Positions 20,966-32,869 are shown, numbered from the stretch's first letter. The stretch is 64,000 nucleotides of DNA from Malania oleifera (GCF_029873635.1 NC_080425.1:45919678-45983677); one strand, 5' to 3'. Notes: a model not told the origin generated them from the sequence alone. Program-made: numbers and translations.

Positions 20966-22335
20966 AATCAAGAAGGGTGTGCCCCACTTCAACAACAAGT
21001 GAGTCTTAATCCACCCTAAAAAACAGATCAACCAAAAGAGAGCGAAGAGAAAACTTTCCCTACCAAAAGGGTAGAAGACGCGAACAGCATAGATATTAAC
21101 CAGCAAAAAAGATCATCGGAACTGGAGGAAAGGATAAAAAAAAATAGAGCAGATAGAAAAATGAGGAAAGAAAGCAAGACCAACCTCCTTTATGGGGAAG
21201 CGTCTCTAAGGTCCTCAGACCCACCCTTCACAAGAGAAGTAATGGAGGTCCCACTACCGAGCAGATTCAAGATGCCCACCTTTGAAAGGTACGAGGGTCT
21301 CTCTGATCTGATGCCATTATGTGCCGAGCTTTTGTGGCAACCCTTAAGAGTTGCCAGAGATTGCTACCGAACCCTGCGACCTATATCAACTGGCTCCTTC
21401 TCGGAGATGGAACAACTGTTCACCAGCCACTTCCTCAACAGTTGGAGGATTGTCAAAACAACAGCCCACCTAATGAGCATGGTTTAGGGAGAGAGGGAGA
21501 TGCTAAAGAAATTCATGCATCACTTCAACGCCACGACGCTGGAGGTCTACAACCTAGATATGGGGGTAGCATTGGTAGCCCTGAACACGGCTCTTCAACC
21601 TGGAAGCTTCCTATACTCTTTGGGGAAAAATCGACCAGTAGATATGGGGGAGTTAATGGCCCGAGTGCAGAAGTACATCAACTTAGAAGAGATGATGGAC
21701 AGCAGGGGAAGTCGCATTGAGTTGAAGAGGAAAGGGAATAGCCGGGAGATAGGCGAATCATCTAGATCCATGAAGAGGGAGTAGGCTACTATGCTGCTCA
21801 CTAGCCCTAAGTCAAGAGGGCAGTCCAGTAGGTTCTCCACCTATACACCCCTAAATGTACCGCGTTCTAAACTACTGATGCAGATAAGGAAGAAAGATTA
21901 TGTCTCGTGGTCCGAGCCCATACGAACCCCTTTATATAAACGGAACAGGTCCAAGTTTTGCCAATTCCACAAGGATCACGGGCATGACATAGAGGAATGC
22001 ATTCAGCTGAGAAACGAGATTGAAGCCCTGATAAAAAGGGGATACCTATCAAGGTTTATCAAAAAAGAAGATCCACAAAGGGAACCTCACGACCAAAGGA
22101 GATCCAACGCGAACGACAACGAGGAACAAGTCATAGGGGAAATTGCGGTGATCTTTAGAGGATCTGCTGGTGGAGGAGACAGCAGAGGCACTCGCAAAAG
22201 GTAAGCTAAACAAGTGCTCTCTGCGGAGAAAGGAGAACCAAATAGCAAAAGAAACAAACAAAGTGACGATATCATCTTCGACAGCGGAGATGAAGAAGGG
22301 GTATAGTAACCACACGATGACGCGCTGGCACTCTC
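20966..22335 (+). pseudogene. Tat gag, remaining part
   Basis: Gag resumes after the inner insertion. Landmarks are FKMPTFERYEGLSDLMPLC (capsid region, frameshifted nearby), LNTALQPGSFLYSLGK, and the C-terminal Cys/His cluster KFCQFHKDHGHDIEECIQLR with EIEALIKRGYLSRFI, which is a signature of Tat gag proteins. The frame changes several times with stops, so it is non-functional. Confidence 0.85.
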
Positions 22336-22336
22336 T

Positions 22337-22639
22337 TTGTTGGTGGCAAACTACAAAGTCAGGCGGGTATTAATAGATAATGGGAGCTCGACAATTATTA
22401 TGTTCTGGTTAGTACTCAAAGGAATGAAAATTGGAAAGGAACAACTTAAACCAATCTCAACCCCCCTGGTTGGGTTTGGTGGGGATGTGGTTTATCCTAT
22501 AGGGACAATCACTCTACCTGTGACAATGGGGACAACCCCACAGCAAGTTACTTCGTTGACAGATTTCTTGGTGGTTGACCGGCCTTCGGTATACAATATC
22601 ATATTGGGCCACCTTTTCTTAATGCAGTCCGGGCTGTAA
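22337..22639 (+). pseudogene. Tat aspartic protease region
   Basis: The open frame holds RRVLIDNGSSTIIMFWLVL; the catalytic DTGSS of the family reads DNGSS here. It is followed by PLVGFGGDVVYPIGTITLPV and the post-protease motif YNIILGHLFL. The Thr-to-Asn change at the catalytic motif suggests loss of activity. Confidence 0.85.
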
Positions 22640-22659
22640 CATCGACGTACCACCTCAAA

Positions 22660-23880
22660 ATGAAATTCCCTACACTGCACGGGGTAAGGGTGGTCAAGGG
22701 AGATCAAGTAGCAGCTCAGAACTATTACGTTATGGCCCTAAAAGGAAAAATGGAAGTGAGAGAAATTTTAACCGTGGAAGATCTGGAAGTAAGGGGGGAA
22801 TACCCCCAAATCAGCACAGTAGATGAAGATATCGCTCGCGTACCTCTTGACAGCCACAAGGAGAGATATGTGCAGATCAGGAGTCGCCTGCCTGACACCC
22901 TGGGAGTAGGGCTAAGCAAGTTACTAAACGAATTTGCGGACGCGTTCGCTTGGTTTGCCAAAGATATGCTGGGCATTGATCCTGCCATCATAGAACATAG
23001 GTTATAGGTGGACCCCAACCACGATCTGTGAAGCAGAAGAAAAGGAGTTTTGCAATGGAGCGGATCAAAGTAATTGATGAGGAGGTAACAAAGCTGGTGC
23101 AAGCCAACTTCGTCATGGAGGTGAACTACCCAAAGTGGCTAAGCAATGTGGTTCTAGTAAGGAAGCCGAACGAAAAATGGCGCACCTGCACAGATTTCAT
23201 AGATCTAAATAAGGCATGCCCGAAGGATAGCTTGCCTCTCCCCCGAATCGATCAGTTGGTAGATTCGATTTCCGAGCACGAACTTCTCAGTTTTATGGAC
23301 GCATACTTGGGATAAAACCAAATCCCAATGCACTGGGCTGACGAAGAGAAAACATCTTTTATCACTGAAAGGGGGCTATACTGTTACCAAGTGATGCCCT
23401 TTGAGTTAAAAAATGTAGGAGCCATGTACCAAAGGTTGGTGAATAGGATATTTAAGGATCAACTCAGAAAAACTATGGAAGCGTACGTAAATGACATGCT
23501 GGTAAAAAGCTTATAAGCAGAGAAATACTGCAAAAACCTGAGAGAGACATTTGAACTCTTGCGTAGGTACCATATGAAACTAAACTCGTCAAAATGCGTG
23601 TTCGGTGTTTTAGTAGGAAAGTTCCTTGATTTCATGGTGACGCATCGAGGTATAGAGGCCAACCCGAAAAAAATAAGAGCAGTGCTAGAAATGGAAGCTC
23701 CGTGGACGAAAAAGGATATCCAAGTCTTAACAGGAAGGATAGCCTTCCTTAGTAGGTTTGTCTCCTGCTCAGGGGACAAAGGGTTACCCTTCTTCAAAGC
23801 GCTAAGGAAGAAAGGAGGATTCGAATAGGGGGAGGAGCAGAGCAAGGCCTTCGAACAGCTTAAATAGTACCTTGGCTCCC
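22660..23880 (+). pseudogene. Tat reverse transcriptase
   Basis: Fragments in one order and close to one frame: FADAFAWFAKDMLGIDPAII, then KWLSNVVLVRKPNEKWRTC, TDFIDLNKACPKDSLPLPRI, LLSFMDAYLG, YCYQVMPFELKNVGAMYQRL, the active-site segment YVNDML (family YVDDML, so the first catalytic Asp is lost) and GIEANPKKIRAVLEM. Stops interrupt it after LG, after VKSL and after GGFE. Confidence 0.9.
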
Positions 23881-24155
23881 CACCTCTATTAACAAAGGCA
23901 AAGACAGGAGAAGACCTATACTTGTACATAACCTCAACGGCAAACGCTGTCAGCTCGGTCCTAGTCCAGGAAGAAGGTAGGCAGCATCAACCCATATATT
24001 ACACTAGCAAGGTGCTGAGTGGAGCCAAAAAGAATTACAATACGGCAAAAAAGGCAGCTTTCTCCATCATCTGTGTTGTACGAAAACTAAGGCCCTACTT
24101 TCAGGCCCACAAGATAATTGTGCTAACCAACCTACCACTGAGGCAAATTGTTTAG
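23881..24155 (+). pseudogene. Tat RNase H (first, pol-type)
   Basis: DLYLYITSTANAVSSVLVQE, PIYYTSKVLSGAKKNYNTAK and a Leu/Thr-rich end match the RNase H region following gypsy RT. The frame ends early at 24155. Confidence 0.85.
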
Positions 24156-24700
24156 CGGCCGGAGAGTTCAGGAAGAATGATGAAGTGGTCCATTGAATTG
24201 GGTGAGTTCGACATACAATACCTGCCAAGGCCTGCTGTCAAGGCTTAGGTACTCGCTAACTTCGTAGCCGAAAGACCCTCCGAAGTAGTAGGAAATTCAG
24301 ATGTATGGGTGTTACATGTTGATGGGTCGTTAAATGCAGCCAGAGGAGGAGCAAAATTTATCCTCATGGCCTTGGATGGTACCAAGACTCTTTATGCACT
24401 AAAGCTCGAGTTCTCAGCAATGAACAATGACACCGAGTACGAAGCTTTATTAGTAGGTCTATGCCTAGCAGAAGCACTAGGCGTAGCGCATATAAAGGTG
24501 TCAAGTGATTCCCAATTAGTAGTATAGCAGTTGAAAGGAGAATTTGAAGCTAGGGACCAGAAAATGAAGAAGTATCTAGCCAAGGCCCAAGAATACGCGA
24601 GGGCCTTCATTCACTTTGATATAGAGCGCGTGCCAAAGGCCTAGAATACCAAGGCTGATGTGCTCGCGAAATTAGCCTTAGCAACCAGCTCGAAATGGAG
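24156..24700 (+). pseudogene. Tat archaeal-type second RNase H
   Basis: After a linker (WSIELGEFDIQYLPRPAVKA), a second RNase H fold begins: LHVDGSLNAARGGAKFIL, NNDTEYEALLVGLCLAEALG, IKVSSDSQLVV and NTKADVLAKLALA. Catalytic acidic residues D (HVDGS), E (TEYEAL), D (SDSQLV) and D (KADVLA) are all visible. An extra RNase H of this kind marks the Tat/Ogre lineage. Stops occur after LVV and after PKA. Confidence 0.9.
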
Positions 24701-26025
24701 GGATGCCATTTACTTAGAGCGGGCCGTAAAACCCTCATATGAGGAGTACAGTATTAACTATCTACATTCCAAAGTCAACGAGGAGGACTGGAGGGCGCCT
24801 CTGTTGCAATACCTCCGCAATGGATCCCTACCAAGGGATAACAAGGAGTCCCTTAAGGTGAGAAGGAAGGCAGCGAGATACACATTGATAGACCAAGAGC
24901 TATACAGATGATCTCTATCGTTACACCATACCTTCGTTGCCTAAGTAAAGAAGAAGGAGAGTACATGCTAAGAGAAATCCATGAAGGGATATGTGGAAAC
25001 CATCTAGCCAGTAGGGCCCTGGCTCACAAAACCCTACGGTAAGGGTTTTACTGGCCCACGATGAGAAAGGACGCGGTCGAGCTCGTCAAACGATGTGACA
25101 GGTTCCAATGATGCGCTAGAATACCACACATGCCTTTCAATCCCCTCTCCCCTCTAGCCAGCCCCTGTCCCTTCGCCCAGTAGGGAATAGATATCTTGGG
25201 ACCTCTGCCTCCGGTAACTGGTCAAAGGAAATTCTTGCTGGTAGTAATCGATTACTTCACTAAGTGGGTAGAGGTCGAACCCCTAGCCCAAATAACCAAG
25301 CAAAATATCACTCGATTCGTCTGGACATCGATGGTCTGCCGGTTCGAAATTCTGTGGGCCATAGTCACCAATCACGGGAGATAGTTTGACAATGAGCGCT
25401 TCAAAAAATTCTATTTGGACCTATCCATTAAGCTACTCTTCGCGTCAGTAGCACACCCGCAGAGCAATGGACAGGTGGAAAACATGAACCATACCATACT
25501 ATACAGCTTCAGGACGCGGCTTGAGTCTATGAAAGGCAAGTGGACAGAGGAACTCCCCTTTGTCATCTGGGCATACCACACCACCCCACGAGCTGCGACA
25601 GGGGAAACCCCATTTATGCTCGCCTTTGGTGTAGAAGCAGTCATCCCCGCAGAGGTGGGATCCCCTCTTGGCGGAGGCAATACTTCAATGAGTAAGACAA
25701 CAATGAAGAGCTAAGGGCAGAAATAGACTTGCTAGAGGAAAGACAGGATCAGGTCAGCATAAAAATCGCCGCTTACCAACAAAAGGTGGCGAAGTACTAC
25801 AACACTCGAGTAAGAGTGCAGAACTTCCATCCTAGTGACTTGATCCTCAGGAGGAACCGAACTGGCACACAAGAGTCGGGCTCGCACAAGCTAAAGCCAA
25901 ACTGGGAAGGTCCATACCGAGTTACAGCAGAGATAAAACCAGGGACATACAAATTGGAAGACATAGTAGGAAAGAAGATTAATAACACGTTGAACTCTGA
26001 TATGTTGAAAAAGTATCATTCATAA
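24701..26025 (+). pseudogene. Tat integrase
   Basis: The zinc-binding part is recognisable as HEGICGNHLASRALAHKTLR and CDRFQ-stop-CA. The catalytic core follows: DILGPLPPVTGQRKFLLVVI, DYFTKWVEVEPLA, FASVAHPQSNGQVENMNHTI (containing the catalytic Glu) and WAYHTTPRAATGETPFMLAF. The C-terminal domain includes GSHKLKPNWEGPYRV and ends YHS at about 26022. Stops occur at several places, at least some of them where Gln or Arg codons are usual. Confidence 0.92.
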
Positions 26026-26160
26026 GTGTTTTCATACAACCTAGTAATAAATTTTCAATTACAGCAGTTGTACTATTTCAATAAAGTTGAACAAAGCTAC
26101 AAGAAAATTTTTAGCAGACTAACTCGCTTTGCTTCCCTCTCCTGCTTCTTCCTCTTCCCT

Positions 26161-27837
26161 CTATTCCTCCTCATCCATCTCCTCTACTGAGTTTGGACTC
26201 TCGCCTCCATAACCGTACGAACACACGCCCTCCAAAGGAAGATCCGGGTGCTTAGTTTTCACTTGTTCTCGGCACCTCCTAAACCCTACTCGGTAGGTTT
26301 TGGCAGTGTCTAGGATGAAATGCCAAGAGTCCTTATACTTCCTTACTGCAACTTGGGCAGCATCATCAACAGTAGCAGGGGAAGCCACCAAAATTTCCTC
26401 TCTACGAATCCACTCGATTTCCACCTGGAGGGCCCATTCTCGGTCCTTGGCGTCATGGAGTTCGTTTTGAGCAACTACATCCTTTTCTCGCGCATCTAAG
26501 GTCTGGCGATACGTCTCGGCAACCTTTTCCTCTTGCTCCAAGGCCATTGTCGCCAGCTAAAGAGAAAAATAGGGGAGAACGGATTAGTAAAGCTCCACCT
26601 AAGAAGAAGAATAAGCTAGTCGAAAAGCATAAACTAAACCGATACTTGATAAGAGGTGTGCCGGATCTTTGCCGAAAGAACATCAGGAAGAGAACATTGA
26701 GCCTGCACATAGTCCTCCACGTGGATCGCTCGGCGTAGAGCGGAAGCAGAATGGGTCGGCTCATGAAAAATTGCCTCAGTATAAGCCATGGTGACCGAGG
26801 GAGAAGCCACCACAATGTTCTCACTAGCAGGGGCTTCACTATCACCTACAGCTGGGGCGTCCCTCTCAAATGATTCCCCTTTAAGTCCCTTCTTTTCTTC
26901 CTACTCCTACTCGCTCTCCTTTTCTTGGCTTCCCCCATGAGAGATTTGTATTTGTTAAAATCCATATCTACAAAGATACAAAGAGAGGATAAAAACACCA
27001 ACAACAACAGGAGTAACTGAGTACATACATAGAAATCAAAGGCAAGATAAGACTTGGGGGAACAAGGTTAATCCCTCACTGCACGAAGACTTGCTCCTTG
27101 AGTAGCTCCTCATAAGGGACCATCCCCTGCTGACCAAGGGCTCGTAATTCTTTCAAGATGACTTGCTCATCGGGAGAGAGCCTCGGAAGAATATGGAGCA
27201 CCCAAAATACAAAAAAAGAGGATAGGGAAACAAGTAAGTAACTGCATGACCTACACGCAGCCCTGCCAAAAAAAAATGTGTAGGGGTAAAAAACATTACC
27301 ATCCAGAGGAGCAGACCAAACACGAGAGTCCATATAGTTCAACTCTCCCAAGGCAAAGAAGTACCGGGACTTCCAATTGTGTATGGAAGAGCTGCCTAGC
27401 GTAAAAAGTTTATAACCTGGTAAAGAGTTGAAATAATACAGCTCCTTCTCTGCAGAGTGCATCCGCATCTAGAAGCAACTCCGAAAGAGAGGCACAGTAG
27501 GCTGATGACCCAGACGAAGCAGGAGGATGACAAAACAAGTAAAGGAAAGATAGGAGTTCGGAACCAATTATGAGGGGGCTATTCAGTAAAAATGTAATAC
27601 GTTAGAGATAAAGGGGGGAAAAGGGAGTCTAAGAACTAGGTCCAAGTAATCGGTATACAGGCAAAGCTCCTTGGAGCCCGGATCAAGGGCTAATTCTGAG
27701 CCAGTTGGCAACCTAACAGTAATGTTCTGAGGAATGGCAAAAAAGTACCGAACATTTTGTACATCGGAGGGGGTTAGGTCACAATGAGCGCTCCTCACTG
27801 TATTCGGAGCCCGCAATGGGTGCGAGGAAGACTCCAT
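26161..27837 (-). pseudogene. Antisense open reading frame of Tat element
   Basis: Opposite to gag-pol, minus-strand frames continue from MESSSHPLRAPNTV near 27837 through LTPSDVQNVRYFFAIPQNIT, then (27468-27076) YYFNSLPGYKLFTL and WKSRYFFALGELNYM, then a coiled-coil-like stretch (26547-26161) rich in Glu/Gln/Arg. The W-K-x-R-(Y/F)-F-F motif is typical of antisense ORF products described in Tat elements, whose function is unknown. Stops and possibly introns separate the pieces. Confidence 0.7.
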
Positions 27838-28477
27838 CACAAAAACAAGGAAGACAAAACGCCAAAACGGATCAAACAGACAAGCCTCCCACAAAAACAA
27901 GGGACACAAAATTCCAAAACGGATCAAACGGGCAAGCCTCCCACAAAAACAAGGAAGAAAAGATGCCAAAATAGATCAAGTGGATAAATTTTGCATGAAA
28001 ACAGCAAAGTCACCATACAAAAGAAGATTAAACAACAACGTTCTAACAAGAACAATGAAGAATAGGAAGAACAACAAACAAACATGCAATTCAACACAAA
28101 GACGGAGAATAGCAAAGAGAGGGGCCGAGGGAGAGCGTACCTAGCGAAAAGTAAAAACCCCTTGGAATGAGATGAGAAAGCGAAGGAAGGAGACCCTGCC
28201 TTTATAGAGAAAAGGCGGCACAAATCCCTGAGAGTGTGAGAATCTCGATAGAGCTCGGCAGCAGAAAGGGGGTTGCATCTCGAGGGAAAGGACACAAGAA
28301 ATCTTCGTATGTACAAAAATCCATGTACGCATGTTGACATGATGCCTATACCGAGAATTCACGACTTCCCAAAATACGACTGATTTAAACATGCATTTAC
28401 TACACTTTTGTAGGAAGAACGACGCCTCAAAAGGACTACAACGTTGCCTCAGAAAAAGAGTCTAACACCCCCTATAA
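27838..28477. other. Tat 3' region between antisense ORF and minisatellites
   Basis: It holds a short tandem repeat of AAACGGATCAAAC-GGCAAGCCTCCCACAAAAACAAGG (about 27840-27990). The rest shows no gene. It would include the promoter of the antisense frame if that frame is ever transcribed. Confidence 0.6.
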
Positions 28478-28519
28478 ATGAGAACATCTCATCAAAAGGG
28501 AAGCCCATTTGAGCTAGAT

Positions 28520-28770
28520 GGGCTTATGCGCCCACAAATGAGCACGACTCATCAAGCAAAACAGGCCCAAATGATGAGCACAACTCGTAAGGCTAACAAC
28601 CGCCCAAAAATGAGCACGACTCATCAGGCAGAAGAGGTCCAACTGACGAGCATGACTCGTGAGGCCAACTATGCCCAAAAATAAGCATGACTTATTTAAG
28701 TAGAACCGGCCCAACCAACGAGCATTGTTCGTGAGGCCAGCAACAACCAAAAAGATGAGTACAACACATT
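28520..28770. repeat. Minisatellite A in Tat 3' region
   Basis: About four degenerate copies of a roughly 60-bp unit with the core ATGAGCACGACTCATCAGGC and GCCCAA or GTCCAA spacers. The core GAGCACGACTC is itself nearly palindromic. Confidence 0.85.
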
Positions 28771-28774
28771 AGTG

Positions 28775-29660
28775 CTCCATGGGGCAGCTCGGCAAGGTCT
28801 GCTCGGGTAAAACAATCAATGTAGTAGCTCGGCAAGAATTACTCGGCAAATTTGCTCCTTGAGACAACTCGGCAAGACCTACTCAGCAAATTTGCTCTTT
28901 GAGATAGTACGGCAAGGTCTGCTCGGCAAAAGTGCCCAATACCTGGCAAGGCTTGCTCGGCTAAAAAGCTTAATGTATCAACTCTGCAATATCTGCTCGG
29001 CAAAGTTGCTCCTTGAGACAGCTCGGCAAGATCTGCTCAGCAAAGTTGCTCCTTTAGACAGCTCGACAAGATTTGCTCAGCAAAGTTGCTCCTTGAGACC
29101 GCTCGGAAAGACCTGCTAGGTAAATTTACTCCTTGTGGCAGCTCGGCAAGACCTGCTCGGCAAATTTGATCCTTGAGATAGCTCGAAAAGACCTGCTCAG
29201 CAAATTTGCTCCTTGAGGCAGCTCGGCAAGTTCTGCTAGAAAAAAGTGCCCTATGAGGCTACTCGGCAAGGCCCGCTTGGCTAAAAAGCTCAATATAGCA
29301 GCTCAACAATATCTGCTCGGAAAAAGGTGCTTAGTGAGGCAGCTCAACAAGATCTGCTTAAAAAATTTGCTCCTTGAGGCAGCTCGGCAAGGTCTGCTAA
29401 GCAAAAATGCCCAATGAGGCTGCTCGGTAAGGCCTGCTTGGCTAAAAAGCTCAATGTAGCAGCTCAACAATATCTGCTCAGAAAATGGGGCTTAATGAGG
29501 CAGCTCGGCAAGTTTGCTCCCTGCAGCAGCTCAGCAAGACCTGTTCGGTGAAAGTGCTCCATGTTGCAGCTTGGCAAGATCAGCTCGGCTCGGAGCATCA
29601 GCTCAGCAAAAGTGCTCTATAAAATAGTTCGGCAAGGTCAGCCCGGCTCAGAGCATCAGC
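28775..29660. repeat. Minisatellite B in Tat 3' region (about 40-bp unit)
   Basis: About twenty degenerate units with the consensus core GCAGCTCGGCAAGACCTGCT then CGGCAAATTTGCTCCTTGAG. Variants with AAAAGTGCCC or TAAAAAGCTCAATGTAGC alternate, suggesting a higher-order repeat. Tat and Ogre elements are known to carry variable tandem repeats at this place, and these can seed satellite DNA. Confidence 0.92.
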
Positions 29661-29762
29661 TTGAAAAAAAAAAAAAAAGAGGAGCATTATATATATATAT
29701 TCTGAAGATAAGGGGGAAAATGCAGACACAACGACTTTTCAAAATTACGTCCAGAAGTTTGA

Positions 29763-29779
29763 AACCAAGGGAGGACAAC
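29763..29779 (+). other. Polypurine tract of Tat element
   Basis: The purine-rich AACCAAGGGAGGACAAC directly precedes the 3' LTR start TGATATGCCC. Confidence 0.85.
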
Positions 29780-30223
29780 TGATATGCCCAAAATAAACTA
29801 GCCAATAAGAGCAAGTCAACACCTGGCCCGCACCCCCTCGAGTCAAACCTTCTGATGAGAGCAATCAACTCCAACCCAATAAAGAGGAGGAGAGATCCAC
29901 GCTAGTGGCTTAAATAGTCGGGTGATGCGAGCAAACACTTTATGATCCGGGACCGATTCATGCCCCGAGGCAATAAAAAAGGATCAACCAAGGGTCAACT
30001 CGAGCCCCTATAAGAAGGGATGTGGGGAAGAAGCCAAGGTAAGTCATTCAACCCATTCTACTGTTGCCTTCAGCCTCTCAAAAGCATTCCTCTCATTTAG
30101 GCATAAGAGTGATCCTTCGAAGTACACCCTGGGTCCTCCAAAGTCTTTCTGTTTCCATCTTTTTCAGGCCATCAAAGTTCTAGGAGCAGTCTTATTGGTC
30201 ATCACCGATTTTATCCCGTAACA
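29780..30223 (+). repeat. 3' LTR of Tat element
   Basis: It starts TGATATGCCC and ends CCCGTAACA, followed by target duplication AGGAT (30224-30228). It matches the LTR at 3506-3948. Confidence 0.95.
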
Positions 30224-30228
30224 AGGAT

Positions 30229-30673
30229 AAAAGAAACTGACCTTCCGTGAGGTTTGACAAAAAAATAGAGATCTCCCCTCAACTTCTAAGAATCTCATTG
30301 ACCTCTCCTAAGATTTTAAAAATGACAAAAACTCTCCTAAGATTTGTCAAAAAGATACAAATTTCCTTTAAAAGACTTGTTTTTTTTTTTTTTATAAAAT
30401 ATAAGGGTATGTTTGTATTTTTTTGGCAAATCGATGAAAATTTCTAAAATTTTTAAAGATTTTTGAAAATTCAGCAAAGGTCTTTTTCTTTTTATCAAAT
30501 TTCAAAAGAAATCAATATATTTTATCCTAAAATTTATTATTTATATTTTCCAAATTGGCATTTTAAATGAAATTTTATCAAGAAAGTCGTTGAGTTTTTC
30601 AACTTATTTGTATAATATATCATTACAAATCTTCTCTAAGACTTGAAATAGAAATGAGCTGGTGTAGGACAAG
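30229..30673. other. Non-coding spacer
   Basis: AT-rich DNA with short repeated CTCCTAAGATTT-like motifs (30290-30345). No gene or element was recognised. Confidence 0.55.
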
Positions 30674-30678
30674 ATGGT

Positions 30679-32570
30679 TGTCATGCCCCGAACCTGGAAA
30701 TAGGCCACAAGGTGTGATTTAGTAACCTAACCTATCCTTGTATCATACAACCATCCATGATACTATACAATACAAGGGTCCGACCCCGTAAGTTTCACGT
30801 ATACCCTATCCACAATCATATACACAATATACGCAATGGAATAATTCAACCTATTACATCATAATACCATACTAGAACTTATGCAAAAACAGGATCTAAT
30901 TCCCAAAATACATAACATACTCCGAGTGTCTATATGACCCAGAATGACAACCCGACCAAACATTAGTACTTACACAAGTACTTATACAAAGCTAACCTAC
31001 AACCACACTCTTGAAACTCTAGAATGCTAGTTTCGACTACTTGAAGGGCCTGAAAAACATATGTATGATAGGGGTGAGGCACCTCTCAGTAAGGGAGAAA
31101 TAGGTTATATCAGTGTGTGGATACATGAGTGTTATTTCAAAAGTAAAACATAAACATTTCACAATTCAATATTTTCACAATATAGTTCCAATATACATCT
31201 CACCAAAACACCTCGGTCTAGTGTCATCACACTCTTCGGCCTAAGTTGGCCACACGACACGGCGCCCCTGGTAACCTGGCGTAGCCTAAGCCCTATAGCA
31301 TTCAGCCGGTGCAAACATGGGGCAAACTCACACCCTTTGGTGACCAACTGGAATCATAGGTGGTATTTCACACCCTCGGCCTCAAGCTAAATATCTGAGC
31401 CTACGGTAGTTATCCAACTCGGTCGCCTATTGTATTATTCCGGCATGCCTCATATCTCAGCCTTCGGTAGTTAACCGGCATGCTTTGATTGTCCTAGGCT
31501 TTTGATTTTATCCTGACTCAGCATTTTCATAAAACCTGAAACATTTTGGAACTCAAGTTCTTACATCTCATTTCAATCACTCACATCCTACGGTAGTTAA
31601 CCAACACGCTTTTTCATAGAACACATCGTTCAACATATCAGCTCCTTCCACACTTATTTGGGTAAACAAATAATCTTATATCAAATATTTTTAAAATAAA
31701 ATTTAAATAATCAAAGGTACGGTAATCTCTATATTACAGTTTAACCAAATATATAGCTTTCCAACAGAAACGGAGATGATACCGAAACCCCTAATTTTTC
31801 CAAAAATTGTAAGCTGAAAATCTTGTCATTTCACCCGATAGATTTTCCCAAATAAGTAACCAAAACATACGTAGAATCGTAAACCATAGTTTTATCGATA
31901 CAGATTTCATAAAATAATTGATATAAACAGAAACCCCTTACCTTATCCCGAAAACCAAAACACGAAACTAATCGGTCCAAAACGACAACACGAGATCCCC
32001 AAAACCTAAAAATCAAAGAATAATACTTCAATATAAATTTAACCACAATAGATCTACCAAAATGAAAACGAAATCAGGCCCTTACCTCGATTTTGGAACA
32101 AAACCCGAAAATCCTCGAAACAAAAATTCAATTCGCTATAAACGTAGAGATTCTCCTCCTAATCTATGTGGTAACGTCAGATCGTTGATTCGGGTAACAG
32201 ACAACCCAAAACCTTAGAGAGAGAGAGAGAGAGAGAATTTTTGGTTTCTTAGCACTTAAGCAATTAATAGGATATTTATAAATTGGTTGAGCCAGCCAAC
32301 CTCATCGACGAGACGGTGCCTTCATTGACGAGAAGAAGAAGGGCATTTGTCGATGATGAAGTTGCCTTGTCGACGAGTCTGAGATTTCAAAATTTCCAAA
32401 ATCTCTCGGTATTCATTCGTTGATGAACCTTTGAATTTCGTCACCGAGATGTAGAAGGGACTTCGTCAACGAGTGAAGGAGCCTCATTGACGAGTGCTGT
32501 TTTCACCTTTTAAAATTCCTTCCCCTTTTCTTATTTATTTAATCTAAAATTCTCGGGTTGGATTCTTACA
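30679..32570 (-). repeat. 3' LTR of minus-strand Tekay-like element
   Basis: On the minus strand it starts TGTAAGAATCCAACCCGAG at 32570 and ends GTTCGGGGCATGACA at 30679. A polypurine tract adjoins its start. It contains a GA microsatellite (32218-32236) and several TCGTCGACGA-like motifs (32300-32500). Confidence 0.85.
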
Positions 32571-32586
32571 ACCTCTCCTCCTTACA
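32571..32586 (-). other. Polypurine tract of minus-strand Tekay-like element
   Basis: On the minus strand GTAAGGAGGAGAGGT precedes the LTR, and just before it is AATTTTGAGGATGAAATTTT, the usual Tekay/Del sequence upstream of this tract. Confidence 0.85.
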
Positions 32587-32869
32587 AAAATTTCATCCTC
32601 AAAATTTGCAACATCTCACTCGTTAACTTACCAATACCTAAACACATACCCGACTCTAGGAAAAGTCGGTGGCCATCCACATAGCAAACCCATCCCAAAT
32701 TTATTACATACCCTCACGTATGGCAGAGGAATAATGTGGTTACATATACATTGTCTCGAGAGTTCACATTATCATAAAACCCTCCCAGAGGCTAACCACA
32801 CATTATCACTCTAAACAATAGAACCATTACATACCTACCTACCCAACTTTGCAATTCTATTCCTTAGAA

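Larger units (their letters stand above)
3506..30223 (+). mobile_element. Ty3/gypsy Tat-lineage LTR retrotransposon, nested and decayed
   Basis: The LTRs at 3506-3948 and 29780-30223 begin TGATATGCCC and end in ACA. The element is flanked by the 5-bp duplication AGGAT (3501-3505 and 30224-30228), so both ends come from one insertion. A tRNA-Asp-like primer site follows the 5' LTR and a polypurine tract precedes the 3' LTR. Internal order is gag, protease, RT, RNase H, a second (archaeal-type) RNase H and integrase, then an antisense reading frame and tandem repeats. The double RNase H is the hallmark of the Tat lineage. Coding frames carry many stops and frameshifts. Gag is split at 4169/20961 by a large insertion (4174-20960). 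By hand count the LTRs differ at roughly one base in ten, so the insertion is old. Confidence 0.95.

Noticed and set aside
28775-29660. CRISPR-like array
   Set aside because: Units are degenerate, directly adjacent without unique spacers, and lie in a plant retrotransposon 3' region. It is a minisatellite.
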